A stretch of DNA of 64,000 nt from Bacteroidia bacterium (GTDB lineage: Bacteria > Bacteroidota > Bacteroidia > J057 > JADKCL01): assembly GCA_020635905.1 (NCBI GenBank), contig JACJYV010000002.1:930001-994000 (forward strand), in the 5' to 3' direction. Both the position numbers and the translations under genes were made by a program. Positions within the stretch are counted from its first letter, which is position 1; every line of letters starts with the position of its first letter. Positions 49,658-56,635 of this stretch are shown one piece after another. The notes beneath the pieces are model-generated. The model saw only the letters and a program-made list of their open reading frames with translations. It made no database searches and had not been told where the DNA came from.

Positions 49658-50386
49658 ATGAAACCCATCATCGAACTTGAAAACATCCGCAAAACCTATA
49701 CCATGGGGGATGAAACCATTTTTGCACTGGATGATGTGACGGGAAGTATTTATGAAAATCAGTATGTGGCCATCATGGGGCCTTCGGGTTCGGGAAAATC
49801 CACTTTGATGAACATTCTGGGCTGTCTGGATACGCCCACTTCGGGCACTTACCGCCTCAATGGGACGGATGTGAGCCGCATGGACGATAACCAACTGGCC
49901 GGCATTCGCAACAAGGAAATTGGATTCGTCTTTCAGACTTTTAACCTGCTGCCCCGTTCCACCGCCCTGGAAAATGTGGCTCTGCCCCTGATTTATGCAG
50001 GATTTTCACGCCGCGAACGGGAAGACCGGGCCAGCGAAGTGCTGGAAAGTGTGGGCCTGGGATCCAGGATGCACCACCGTCCCAATGAATTGTCGGGTGG
50101 TCAGCGCCAAAGGGTGGCCATTGCCCGTGCCCTGGTCAATCGTCCTTCCATGATTCTGGCCGACGAACCTACGGGTAACCTGGATTCCAAGACCTCTTAC
50201 GAGATCATGGCTTTGCTGGAAGATCTGCATGCCGCGGGCCAAACCATTCTTCTGGTGACCCACGAAGAGGATATTGCCCTGTATGCCCATACCATCATGC
50301 GCCTGCGCGACGGCAATATTGAATCCATTGACACCAATGATTCTGTGCGCAGCGCCAAAGGAATTGCCCTGGGAGGAACTGCCTGA
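49658..50386 (+). CDS. ABC transporter ATPase, LolD/MacB type
   Basis: A 242-aa ATPase with Walker A GPSGSGKST (41-49), a Q-loop in VFQTFNLLPR, signature LSGGQRQR, Walker B MILADEP and an H-loop in VTHEED. Sequence style fits the MacB/LolD/FtsE group, which powers lipoprotein release or peptide export through mechanotransmission. The start ATG is 49658; a TTG six bases upstream is less likely. No matching permease (MacB or LolCE) is adjacent; the upstream neighbour is the TPR membrane protein and the downstream one a secreted protein. Confidence 0.88.
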   Translation: MKPIIELENIRKTYTMGDETIFALDDVTGSIYENQYVAIMGPSGSGKSTLMNILGCLDTPTSGTYRLNGTDVSRMDDNQLAGIRNKEIGFVFQTFNLLPRSTALENVALPLIYAGFSRREREDRASEVLESVGLGSRMHHRPNELSGGQRQRVAIARALVNRPSMILADEPTGNLDSKTSYEIMALLEDLHAAGQTILLVTHEEDIALYAHTIMRLRDGNIESIDTNDSVRSAKGIALGGTA

Positions 50387-50390
50387 TTCC

Positions 50391-50888
50391 ATGAAAAAAG
50401 CTTTTTCCATTCTCAGCCTGATTCTCCTTTTATTTCAGGCAGCGGCTTTTGGCCAGGATGTTTCCCAACCCGATTTCAAAACTGCCTTCGACCAGGCCAA
50501 TATTGTGATTTTGGGAAAAGTGATGGATGTGCAATCCAACTGGATTTCCTCGGGCTATAAAATTGTCTTTGAGGTGGAAAAATCCTGGAAACGACCCACG
50601 GAAAAATACATCACCCTGAACGTGAAGCCAGAAAATTATCAGCCTGGCATGTTCGCCAAAGGATCAGCCTATCTGGTGTATGCCGAAAAGAAATTCAACC
50701 TGCAGACGGGGCTGGGGTATCGCTATTTTGATTCAGCGGCCGCAGGTGCTGATCTGACCCTTTTGGGAGAAGGACTTCCTCCCAGCCAGTCGCCGGGTGC
50801 AAAAAACCTGCCATACATCATGACCGCCATGACCATTCTGGGACTGGCTTTGGTCCTGTTTGTGGTCAAAAGGAAAAAGAAATCCTGA
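50391..50888 (+). CDS. Secreted or anchored protein with C-terminal membrane helix
   Basis: The 165-aa precursor starts with a Sec signal peptide (cleavage near residue 22, FGQD), has about 110 beta-rich residues of the mature domain (VILGKVMDVQSNW and IVFEVEKSWKRP are typical strands) and ends with one membrane helix (about 139-158) followed by a KRKKKS tail. The mature part recalls the OB-fold of netrin-like (NTR/TIMP) domains, though the Cys pattern of that family is absent. The ATG lies five bases after the ATPase stop, so it is in the same operon. The frame extends upstream but inside the ATPase gene. Confidence 0.7.
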   Translation: MKKAFSILSLILLLFQAAAFGQDVSQPDFKTAFDQANIVILGKVMDVQSNWISSGYKIVFEVEKSWKRPTEKYITLNVKPENYQPGMFAKGSAYLVYAEKKFNLQTGLGYRYFDSAAAGADLTLLGEGLPPSQSPGAKNLPYIMTAMTILGLALVLFVVKRKKKS

Positions 50889-50951
50889 CCGCTTTCAGAT
50901 TGGAAATTTAAAATGGCAGGTTAAGGTAAATTTTTTATCAAATTTCCGTGC

Positions 50952-52181
50952 TTAAAAATGGTATTGTAAACCTGTGTTTATGCCTGCAATTCCGTTGGAA
51001 TTGCCCATGAAGGCATAGGGGCTGCTTACCACGGGCATCCTGAAATTGGGTTCCACATTCAGGTGCATGCCTTTGAATAATTTCACGGAAAGTCCTCCAC
51101 TGGCGATGGCGCTCAGCTGGGCAGGTTGCAGGGGAGCATGCTCCACCTTTTCGGTCAGGGTTTGATCGGCGCTGATCTGCTGGGAAGCCTGGTAATTGAG
51201 CAGGAAGCTGCCCGAAATGCCGGGATTTACATAAAGGGAAAGGATTTTTCCTTTGAGGAGGTTGTATTTCACTCCTACGGGGATTTCCATGTAGCTGGCC
51301 GTAAATTCACCCGAGGGAGTTGAGCGATCTGAAAATGCATTCAGGCTGGAAGCTTCCTCGTAAAAACTGCGGTTCAGCTGATTTCCGTAGTCAGGAACGC
51401 CCTTTCTCTGGGTAAACAGCACCCCTGATTCCAGCCCGACCCGGTCATTGAAGCGGACCCCAAAATCCACTCCTGTGGCAAATCCAACCTGGTTTTGCGT
51501 GCTACTGGTAATAGACTCGACACTGGTGAAGGGAGATTGGTCGGCCAGTTTATCTGAGGTTCCGCCCATGGCAAAGGCAGGCGAAAAAGAGCCGCCCACG
51601 GTCCATTCAGCTTTATTCTTTTTGGAAGATTCGTCCCCGTAGGTAATCCAGCCTTTTGCTTCGGTCGCTTCATCCACCCATTGCAGTTTGGGCATGGGAA
51701 TATGGCGGTTGGCTTTGGGCTCGTGGTCATAAGGAGAATTGACAGGCAGACTTTGCATAGTGGCCATCGCCACCTGCTGAGCAACGGGAACTTTGTTCCC
51801 GGCCTGAATTACGGCCAGCGACTGTATCGCCGGGCGGGAATTATTTTTCCGGGAAACCACGGTTTCTTTGGGCGCCTCAGGGCGCAAAATGGCAGGCAAT
51901 TGCAGATTGATCTGCGGCAGATCCAGCCCAAAGGCCAGCAATTGATGGCCGGAGGTATGGGCGTTGCCCTTGCCCCCGATCAGGATGCCGATCCCGATGC
52001 CCGTAGCCAGCAGCATGAGTGCTGCGGCAGAGGAAAACAACCAGAACATGCCTTTTTTACGGTTTCCGTTCCGGGGAATTTCCTTTTGTATATTTTCCCA
52101 CACCATGGGCGGGGGAGCCTTTTCCAGGCTGCCCAAACGCTCTCTGAAGAGGGAATCGATTTGGTTATCCTGATATTTCAT
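50952..52181 (-). CDS. Anti-sigma-like membrane anchor fused to beta-barrel-like domain
   Basis: The 409-aa protein begins with a short cytoplasmic segment (1-43, with SLEKAPPPMVWENIQKEI) typical of Bacteroidota proteins paired with ECF sigma factors, then a membrane helix (44-68), a Pro/Ala-rich linker (about 75-200) and a C-terminal part (about 205-409) whose alternating strands and final YHF look like an eight-strand outer membrane barrel. Start overlaps the sigma gene stop by 17 bases. If the barrel sits in the outer membrane, the protein would span both membranes and the periplasm; otherwise the C-terminal domain is periplasmic. It probably restrains the sigma factor. Confidence 0.75.
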   Translation of the reverse strand: MKYQDNQIDSLFRERLGSLEKAPPPMVWENIQKEIPRNGNRKKGMFWLFSSAAALMLLATGIGIGILIGGKGNAHTSGHQLLAFGLDLPQINLQLPAILRPEAPKETVVSRKNNSRPAIQSLAVIQAGNKVPVAQQVAMATMQSLPVNSPYDHEPKANRHIPMPKLQWVDEATEAKGWITYGDESSKKNKAEWTVGGSFSPAFAMGGTSDKLADQSPFTSVESITSSTQNQVGFATGVDFGVRFNDRVGLESGVLFTQRKGVPDYGNQLNRSFYEEASSLNAFSDRSTPSGEFTASYMEIPVGVKYNLLKGKILSLYVNPGISGSFLLNYQASQQISADQTLTEKVEHAPLQPAQLSAIASGGLSVKLFKGMHLNVEPNFRMPVVSSPYAFMGNSNGIAGINTGLQYHF

Positions 52182-52749
52182 TGGTTATTTTCTTTTTTTT
52201 TGTTTCTCCCCATCTTTCTTCAATCATTTTTTGCAGGCTTTGCCGGGCTCTGGAAAGTTGGGATTTTGAGGTGCCTTCAGAAATTCCCAACTCGTTGGCT
52301 ATTTCCTGGTGGCTGTATCCTTCAATGGCGTACATGTTAAACACAAGGCGAAAACCATCGGGCAGGTCACGGATCATTTCGAGCAATTCCTGTTCGGCAA
52401 ACGAACCCTCCACCTGTTCGGGACCCGCTTCATGGGTTGCTTCCTCCAGATCGGTCACCACATACAGGCGGGCCTGGCGCTGGCAGGCACGGATCGCCAC
52501 ATTGACCATCAGCCTGCGAATCCAGCCTTCGAGACTGCCCTCATTCCTGAACTGATCCAGTTTTTCGTACACGCGGATAAATCCGTCCTGCAGGATATCC
52601 TGAGCCAGTTGCTCATTTTTGGCGTATCTCAAACACAGGCTGTACATTTTCCCACCGTAATCTTCATAGAGTTGCCGTTGCGCTGCCGGGTTTCCCCGGA
52701 CACATTCTTTTACCAGTTTCCTCTCGGAATCGATACGCATCGGTCTCAT
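52165..52749 (-). CDS. ECF-type RNA polymerase sigma factor
   Basis: The 194-aa protein has a sigma-2 domain (about 20-90; QLAQDILQDGFIRVYEKLDQF is the 2.2-2.4 region given here in part as DILQDGFIRVYEKL) and a sigma-4 domain (about 125-185) with the helix-turn-helix SHQEIANELGISEGTSKSQL. It would direct polymerase to a small set of envelope-linked genes under control of the anchored partner overlapping its end. Two Met codons at residues 1 and 4 could start translation. Targets are unknown; no matching promoter is evident nearby. Confidence 0.92.
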   Translation of the reverse strand: MRPMRIDSERKLVKECVRGNPAAQRQLYEDYGGKMYSLCLRYAKNEQLAQDILQDGFIRVYEKLDQFRNEGSLEGWIRRLMVNVAIRACQRQARLYVVTDLEEATHEAGPEQVEGSFAEQELLEMIRDLPDGFRLVFNMYAIEGYSHQEIANELGISEGTSKSQLSRARQSLQKMIEERWGETKKKKITNEISG

Positions 52750-52855
52750 CTGCTCTCAAGATACCTGTTTAGTCCAAACGGTTGCAAACGGGAAAAATTT
52801 TTCCCGTAATCAGATCATTGTCGGGGCGCTGCCGAAATCGTTGGCGTTCCTTCGT

Positions 52856-52863
52856 TATATTTG
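52856..52863 (+). promoter_or_regulatory. -7 box of the HELAH gene, near-leaderless
   Basis: TATATTTG matches the consensus exactly and ends seven bases before the ATG at 52870. Transcription would begin at or close to the A of the ATG. Confidence 0.45.
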
Positions 52864-52869
52864 TTCGAC

Positions 52870-53598
52870 ATGCTGAAACGGATTACAATCTGGGGAAAGA
52901 TTCTGCGGGTGCCCATTCTCCTGCTGGCGGTTTTTGCGGGCTTAAATGCCTTTGGACCCAATCTGAAATCTGAGGAGGAATTGGAGGACTTGAACCCACG
53001 GGTCTGGGATTTTGCCAGTTTGAAGAGCGAATTTGGCCAGAATAAGGCCTTACCACCCGGCTATGAGTTGCAGGCCCTGCTGGCTTTGGCCCATTACCCG
53101 GCCCTGCGCAATGAGGACATCAGCTTCGAATTTGTAAACAGTCCGTTTGCCCATACCTCCACCCTGGATTTCAAAAGCATTTTGCTGCCCTGGCAAAAGC
53201 GGAAGTATCGCATTTACATTAGCACGGATCTACCCGGGGAATTGAAGAATACACTTTTCACTTCCCTGCCGCCTGAAGCTCAGGTTGGGGTGCTGGGGCA
53301 TGAACTGGCCCATACCCTCGATTATCGCCAACGCAGCAACCTGGGACTGTTTTTGTTGGGAATCAAATACCAGTTCACCCAGATCAAAAAGGAATTTGAG
53401 CTAAAAACGGATTTACTGGCTATTCGTCATGGCTTAGGTTGTCAGGTGCTGGCCTGGAGCGAGGCGGTCCATGATCTGCTGGCTCAGGACGGGCGGGGTG
53501 AATTATACTTATCACCCGAACAGATTTCCCTGATTCTGGAGTATCCTGAGAGAGATTTCTCCTTTCAACCTGTACTTTTTTCGGGAGGAAACGAATGA
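52870..53598 (+). CDS. Membrane-anchored zinc-protease-like (HELAH) protein
   Basis: The 242-aa protein has one N-terminal membrane helix (about 11-30) and a soluble domain with GHELAHTLDY; His144, Glu145 and His148 form the zincin signature, and Glu175 or Glu177 in KKEFELKTD is the likely third ligand. This fits a small M48-like gluzincin, although no other M48 feature is obvious. Substrate is unknown. The ATG at 52870 is chosen; the frame starts at a TTG three codons earlier, but that TTG lies in the promoter box. It is followed by the DinB operon after a 94-bp gap. Confidence 0.75.
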   Translation: MLKRITIWGKILRVPILLLAVFAGLNAFGPNLKSEEELEDLNPRVWDFASLKSEFGQNKALPPGYELQALLALAHYPALRNEDISFEFVNSPFAHTSTLDFKSILLPWQKRKYRIYISTDLPGELKNTLFTSLPPEAQVGVLGHELAHTLDYRQRSNLGLFLLGIKYQFTQIKKEFELKTDLLAIRHGLGCQVLAWSEAVHDLLAQDGRGELYLSPEQISLILEYPERDFSFQPVLFSGGNE

Positions 53599-53692
53599 AA
53601 TTCCCCTGGTTTTCCACAGGGCCGACCAAGATTTCAGAAGTTAAATTTCCAAAATAACCGTAATATTAGATTGAATAATCCATTTCAAGACC

Positions 53693-54223
53693 ATGAGTGC
53701 AGATGAAACCCTCAAACTGGTAAATATTTCCGAAAGCATTCTGGGGGATGCCCGGGCCTATCTGGAACACCTCCCGCCTGATTCTTATGCAAAGCCACTG
53801 GATTTATTATTTGAGGCCAGCATCGGTCAGCACACCCGGCATTTCGTCGAATTTTACCAATGTCTGCTCGCCCAATGCCTGGCTTGTCAGGTCATTGATT
53901 ATGATCAGCGGGTCAGGGACCGCTCTCTTGAAACGGACCCGGGCGCAGCCCTGGAAGCCATAGAACGTGTGGTCGCGGGCCTGCGTGGGCTCAATCCAGC
54001 TGAAAGTCTGCAACTTGAGGCAGATTATGGCCCTGATTCAGGACTCGCAGTTCGGGTACCCACCAACCTGGGCCGGGAACTCATTTATAATATAGAGCAC
54101 ACCGTTCATCACCTGGCCATCATCAAAATTGGCCTGAAATCCATTGCTCCTGATCTGAAACTGCCCGCAGGATTTGGCGTGGCGGCCTCCACCCTTCGTT
54201 TTCGCTCATCCATTCAGGCATGA
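53693..54223 (+). CDS. DinB/YfiT-family four-helix protein
   Basis: A 176-aa four-helix-bundle protein of the DinB superfamily. The metal-site His residues are probably His47 or His50 in IGQHTRHFVEFY and His136 and His139/His140 in NIEHTVHHLAI. Members act as bacillithiol-, mycothiol- or glutathione-dependent transferases or as uncharacterised metal proteins. Since ytxJ indicates bacillithiol use, a bacillithiol S-transferase role is plausible but unproven. Its stop overlaps the ATG of the ATP-grasp gene (ATGA at 54220), so the two are co-translated. Confidence 0.85.
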   Translation: MSADETLKLVNISESILGDARAYLEHLPPDSYAKPLDLLFEASIGQHTRHFVEFYQCLLAQCLACQVIDYDQRVRDRSLETDPGAALEAIERVVAGLRGLNPAESLQLEADYGPDSGLAVRVPTNLGRELIYNIEHTVHHLAIIKIGLKSIAPDLKLPAGFGVAASTLRFRSSIQA

Positions 54224-55326
54224 ATCCCGCAGTTGAGCGTTCCTATCCTGTAAACCAACCCCTGGCGCGACCTACTTTGTGGGAAAAAATCCGCAAATCA
54301 GAGTTTTATGTGCGTTGGAGCAGTTGGGAATACTGGCCCATTTACATCGCCAATATCCCGGTCGTGCTCATCTGGTTGTATTACGCCCTTCGTTCGCGTT
54401 CTCTTTTCTTTTTCAGCCGGGCCAATCCCGCCATTGAAACAGGGGGCGTTTTAGGTGAATCCAAAATTAAAATTCTCGATCAGGTACCCCCAAACTGGAA
54501 ACCCCTGACTCATTTTGCCAGAACAGGTACCACCGCCCAACAAATTGGGTTTTGGATGGAAAATCAAAACCTGAATTTTCCCATTATTTGTAAGCCCAAT
54601 GTGGGAGAACGCGGTTTTAAAATTGCCAAAATTGAGTCCATCACGGAACTGGAAGCGTATGTAGCCCAGGCCAATTATGATTTTCTGGTCCAGGAATTCG
54701 TGGGCTTGCCCATTGAACTGAGCATCATGCACCACCGTTTTCCTGATCAGGAAAAAGGGGCCATTACCTCTGTTTGCATCAAGGAATTTCTTTCCGTGAC
54801 CGGAAACGGACGTTCGTCCGTGCGCGAACTGATGGCCGACTATCCCCGGGCCATGCTGCAACTGGAGCGTATTGAGCGCGAAAAACCTGCCCTGATGGCA
54901 CAAATTCCCGCCCTGGGCGAGAAAATTCACCTGGAGCCCATTGGCAATCACTGCCGCGGCACCACCTTCCTCAACGGCAATCACCTGATCAGTCCCCAAC
55001 TCACGGAGACATTTGATCGGATCAATAAATCTCTGCAGGGAATTTATTTTTGTCGCTACGACCTGAAATGCAATACCCTGGAGGAATTGAAACGGGGTGA
55101 AAATCTGAAAATCCTGGAAATCAATGGAGTGGCGGGAGAGCCTGCCCATATTTACGACCCGGGTTATTCCATGATTCAGGCCTACAAGGACATTTATTAT
55201 AATTGGGGGATCATTTTCCGCATCTGCCGCGAACAGGCCCGAAAGGGCGTTCCTGCCATGACCTGGGCGGAAGCCCGCCAAAGTTTGCGCGCCTACCGCG
55301 CCTATCACAAGCACGTCAATAACTGA
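54220..55326 (+). CDS. Membrane-associated ATP-grasp enzyme
   Basis: The 368-aa protein has one membrane helix (about 40-58) and then an ATP-grasp domain. KPNVGERG (125-132) is the ATP-binding strand and glycine loop, FLVQEFVGLPIELSIM the hinge region, and LEINGVAGEPAHIYDPG near 306-322 the metal-binding Glu-x-Asn. The closest well-known fold relatives are D-Ala-D-Ala ligases, biotin carboxylase and RimK; it should form a carboxylate-amine (or -thiol) bond using ATP. Substrates are unknown. It is coupled to the DinB gene and followed by a LysE-type exporter two bases later, suggesting that its product is exported. Confidence 0.82.
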   Translation: MNPAVERSYPVNQPLARPTLWEKIRKSEFYVRWSSWEYWPIYIANIPVVLIWLYYALRSRSLFFFSRANPAIETGGVLGESKIKILDQVPPNWKPLTHFARTGTTAQQIGFWMENQNLNFPIICKPNVGERGFKIAKIESITELEAYVAQANYDFLVQEFVGLPIELSIMHHRFPDQEKGAITSVCIKEFLSVTGNGRSSVRELMADYPRAMLQLERIEREKPALMAQIPALGEKIHLEPIGNHCRGTTFLNGNHLISPQLTETFDRINKSLQGIYFCRYDLKCNTLEELKRGENLKILEINGVAGEPAHIYDPGYSMIQAYKDIYYNWGIIFRICREQARKGVPAMTWAEARQSLRAYRAYHKHVNN

Positions 55327-55328
55327 TT

Positions 55329-55949
55329 TTGCAGATTCTCCTCCACCTCCTGATTGGTGCATTTCTGAGCTTTGTGGGTTCGGCCCCGCCTGGCCTGATC
55401 AACCTGACCATCGTGGACATTACCCTGAAACGGGGAATTCGTCTTGCGCTGCTGGCTTCCGTGGGGGCAGGTTTGGTGGAGGGAGTTCAATCCCTGCTGG
55501 CGCTGCGATTTACCTGGCTTTTTACGGATGACCCAATTGTAGGGAAAATCATCCAATGGGGTGCAGTTCCTGTTTTTCTGGGTCTGGGAATTTATCATCT
55601 TTTGAAAAAACCCGGGGGGGCGAACACGGGAAAAGAGCGAAAATCGGGCTCGGTTTTCTGGCAGGGGGTGGGGGTCAGCGCATTGAATTTGCTGGCCTAT
55701 CCTTACTGGATTTTTTACGGAAGCTGGCTCCACCTCAATGGCTGGCTGATTCGTGAAACGGGTTACATCATTATCTTTTCTTTGGGAGTGGCTTTAGGAA
55801 CTTTCTTCTTGCTTTGGGTTTATGGTGCACTTAGCACGGCCATCCTGAAACGATCTGAAAAGATCACCCGGGTAGCCGATCGCGTGATTGGGGTCATCAT
55901 GCTGGGGTTTGGGATTTGGCAATTGGTCAGGGTTTTGCTGAAAGCTTAA
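55329..55949 (+). CDS. LysE/RhtB-family exporter
   Basis: A 206-aa protein with six hydrophobic helices. The first helix ends in SFVGSAPPGLINLTIVD, close to the LysE family signature with a Pro-Gly pair. LysE proteins export amino acids or small dipeptide-like compounds. The start is TTG at 55329, two bases after the ATP-grasp stop; no ATG is near. Being third in the DinB/ATP-grasp operon, it may export the amide product of the ATP-grasp enzyme. Confidence 0.85.
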   Translation: MQILLHLLIGAFLSFVGSAPPGLINLTIVDITLKRGIRLALLASVGAGLVEGVQSLLALRFTWLFTDDPIVGKIIQWGAVPVFLGLGIYHLLKKPGGANTGKERKSGSVFWQGVGVSALNLLAYPYWIFYGSWLHLNGWLIRETGYIIIFSLGVALGTFFLLWVYGALSTAILKRSEKITRVADRVIGVIMLGFGIWQLVRVLLKA

Positions 55950-55958
55950 GAATCTGAA

Positions 55959-56531
55959 ATGAAAAGAGCATTAGCCGTAGGAATCGTACTTATGCTGGCC
56001 GCCAGGATCGGCTGTTCACAAAACCCTGTTTCTAATCTGGATCTGGGGATCGAATTTCAAGCCTACCCGACCGGGCTGATTCCCGGACTGCGGGCCGATC
56101 TGGGTATAGGTGATCGCAACTCCTTTGACCTCAGACTGGGCCTGCAGCTGATTGACCACCAGGATTTTGGGGTGCACGAAAACGAAACGGGCTCTGGGTT
56201 TGGATTTTCTCTGGGCTATCGTCGATTTTTGCAGAAAAAGGTGCAGAAAGGGCTCTTTGTTGGATTGAGAAATGATTTTTGGTTCAATGCCATTGACTGG
56301 CAGGATGGAATCGGGACTGCGGGTGCGCAGTCGGGCAGGAGTCGGATTATGGTGGTGCAACCCACGGTCAGGCTGGGGTGGTTATTCATCCTGGCACAGG
56401 AAAAGCTGGCGCTGGCGCCAGCTGTCTCTTTCGGCTATGAAATCAATGTCATAACCCACGGGGAACCCGTGGGTCAGGGATCTATTCTTTTGGCCGGCCT
56501 CACCGCAGTCTGGCGGATTTCCAAAAAGTAA
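55959..56531 (+). CDS. Small outer-membrane-barrel-like protein
   Basis: A 190-aa precursor with a signal peptide (about 1-21, ending IGCSQN; the Cys could make it a lipoprotein) and a mature part of about eight alternating strands with aromatic girdle residues (for example SFDLRLGLQLIDHQDFG and GFGFSLGYRRFLQ). It looks like a small beta-barrel, but no family is recognised. It follows the LysE gene by nine bases and is ended by a strong terminator. It could be the outer membrane exit for the same export product, which is only inference. Confidence 0.68.
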   Translation: MKRALAVGIVLMLAARIGCSQNPVSNLDLGIEFQAYPTGLIPGLRADLGIGDRNSFDLRLGLQLIDHQDFGVHENETGSGFGFSLGYRRFLQKKVQKGLFVGLRNDFWFNAIDWQDGIGTAGAQSGRSRIMVVQPTVRLGWLFILAQEKLALAPAVSFGYEINVITHGEPVGQGSILLAGLTAVWRISKK

Positions 56532-56558
56532 AAAAGCCGGGAGCTACCCGGCTTTTTT
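56530..56558. terminator. Bidirectional terminator after the DinB operon
   Basis: GCCGGG-agcta-CCCGGC (56536-56552) is flanked by AAAAAA and TTTTTT. It stops the rightward DinB operon and probably the leftward T9SS cargo gene. Confidence 0.88.
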
Positions 56559-56635
56559 CATACACCTCTGTATGGTGACCGATAATACGGATTCGGCCAA
56601 TCCGAACACTTATCACCAGTCTGGGAATCAAGGTG

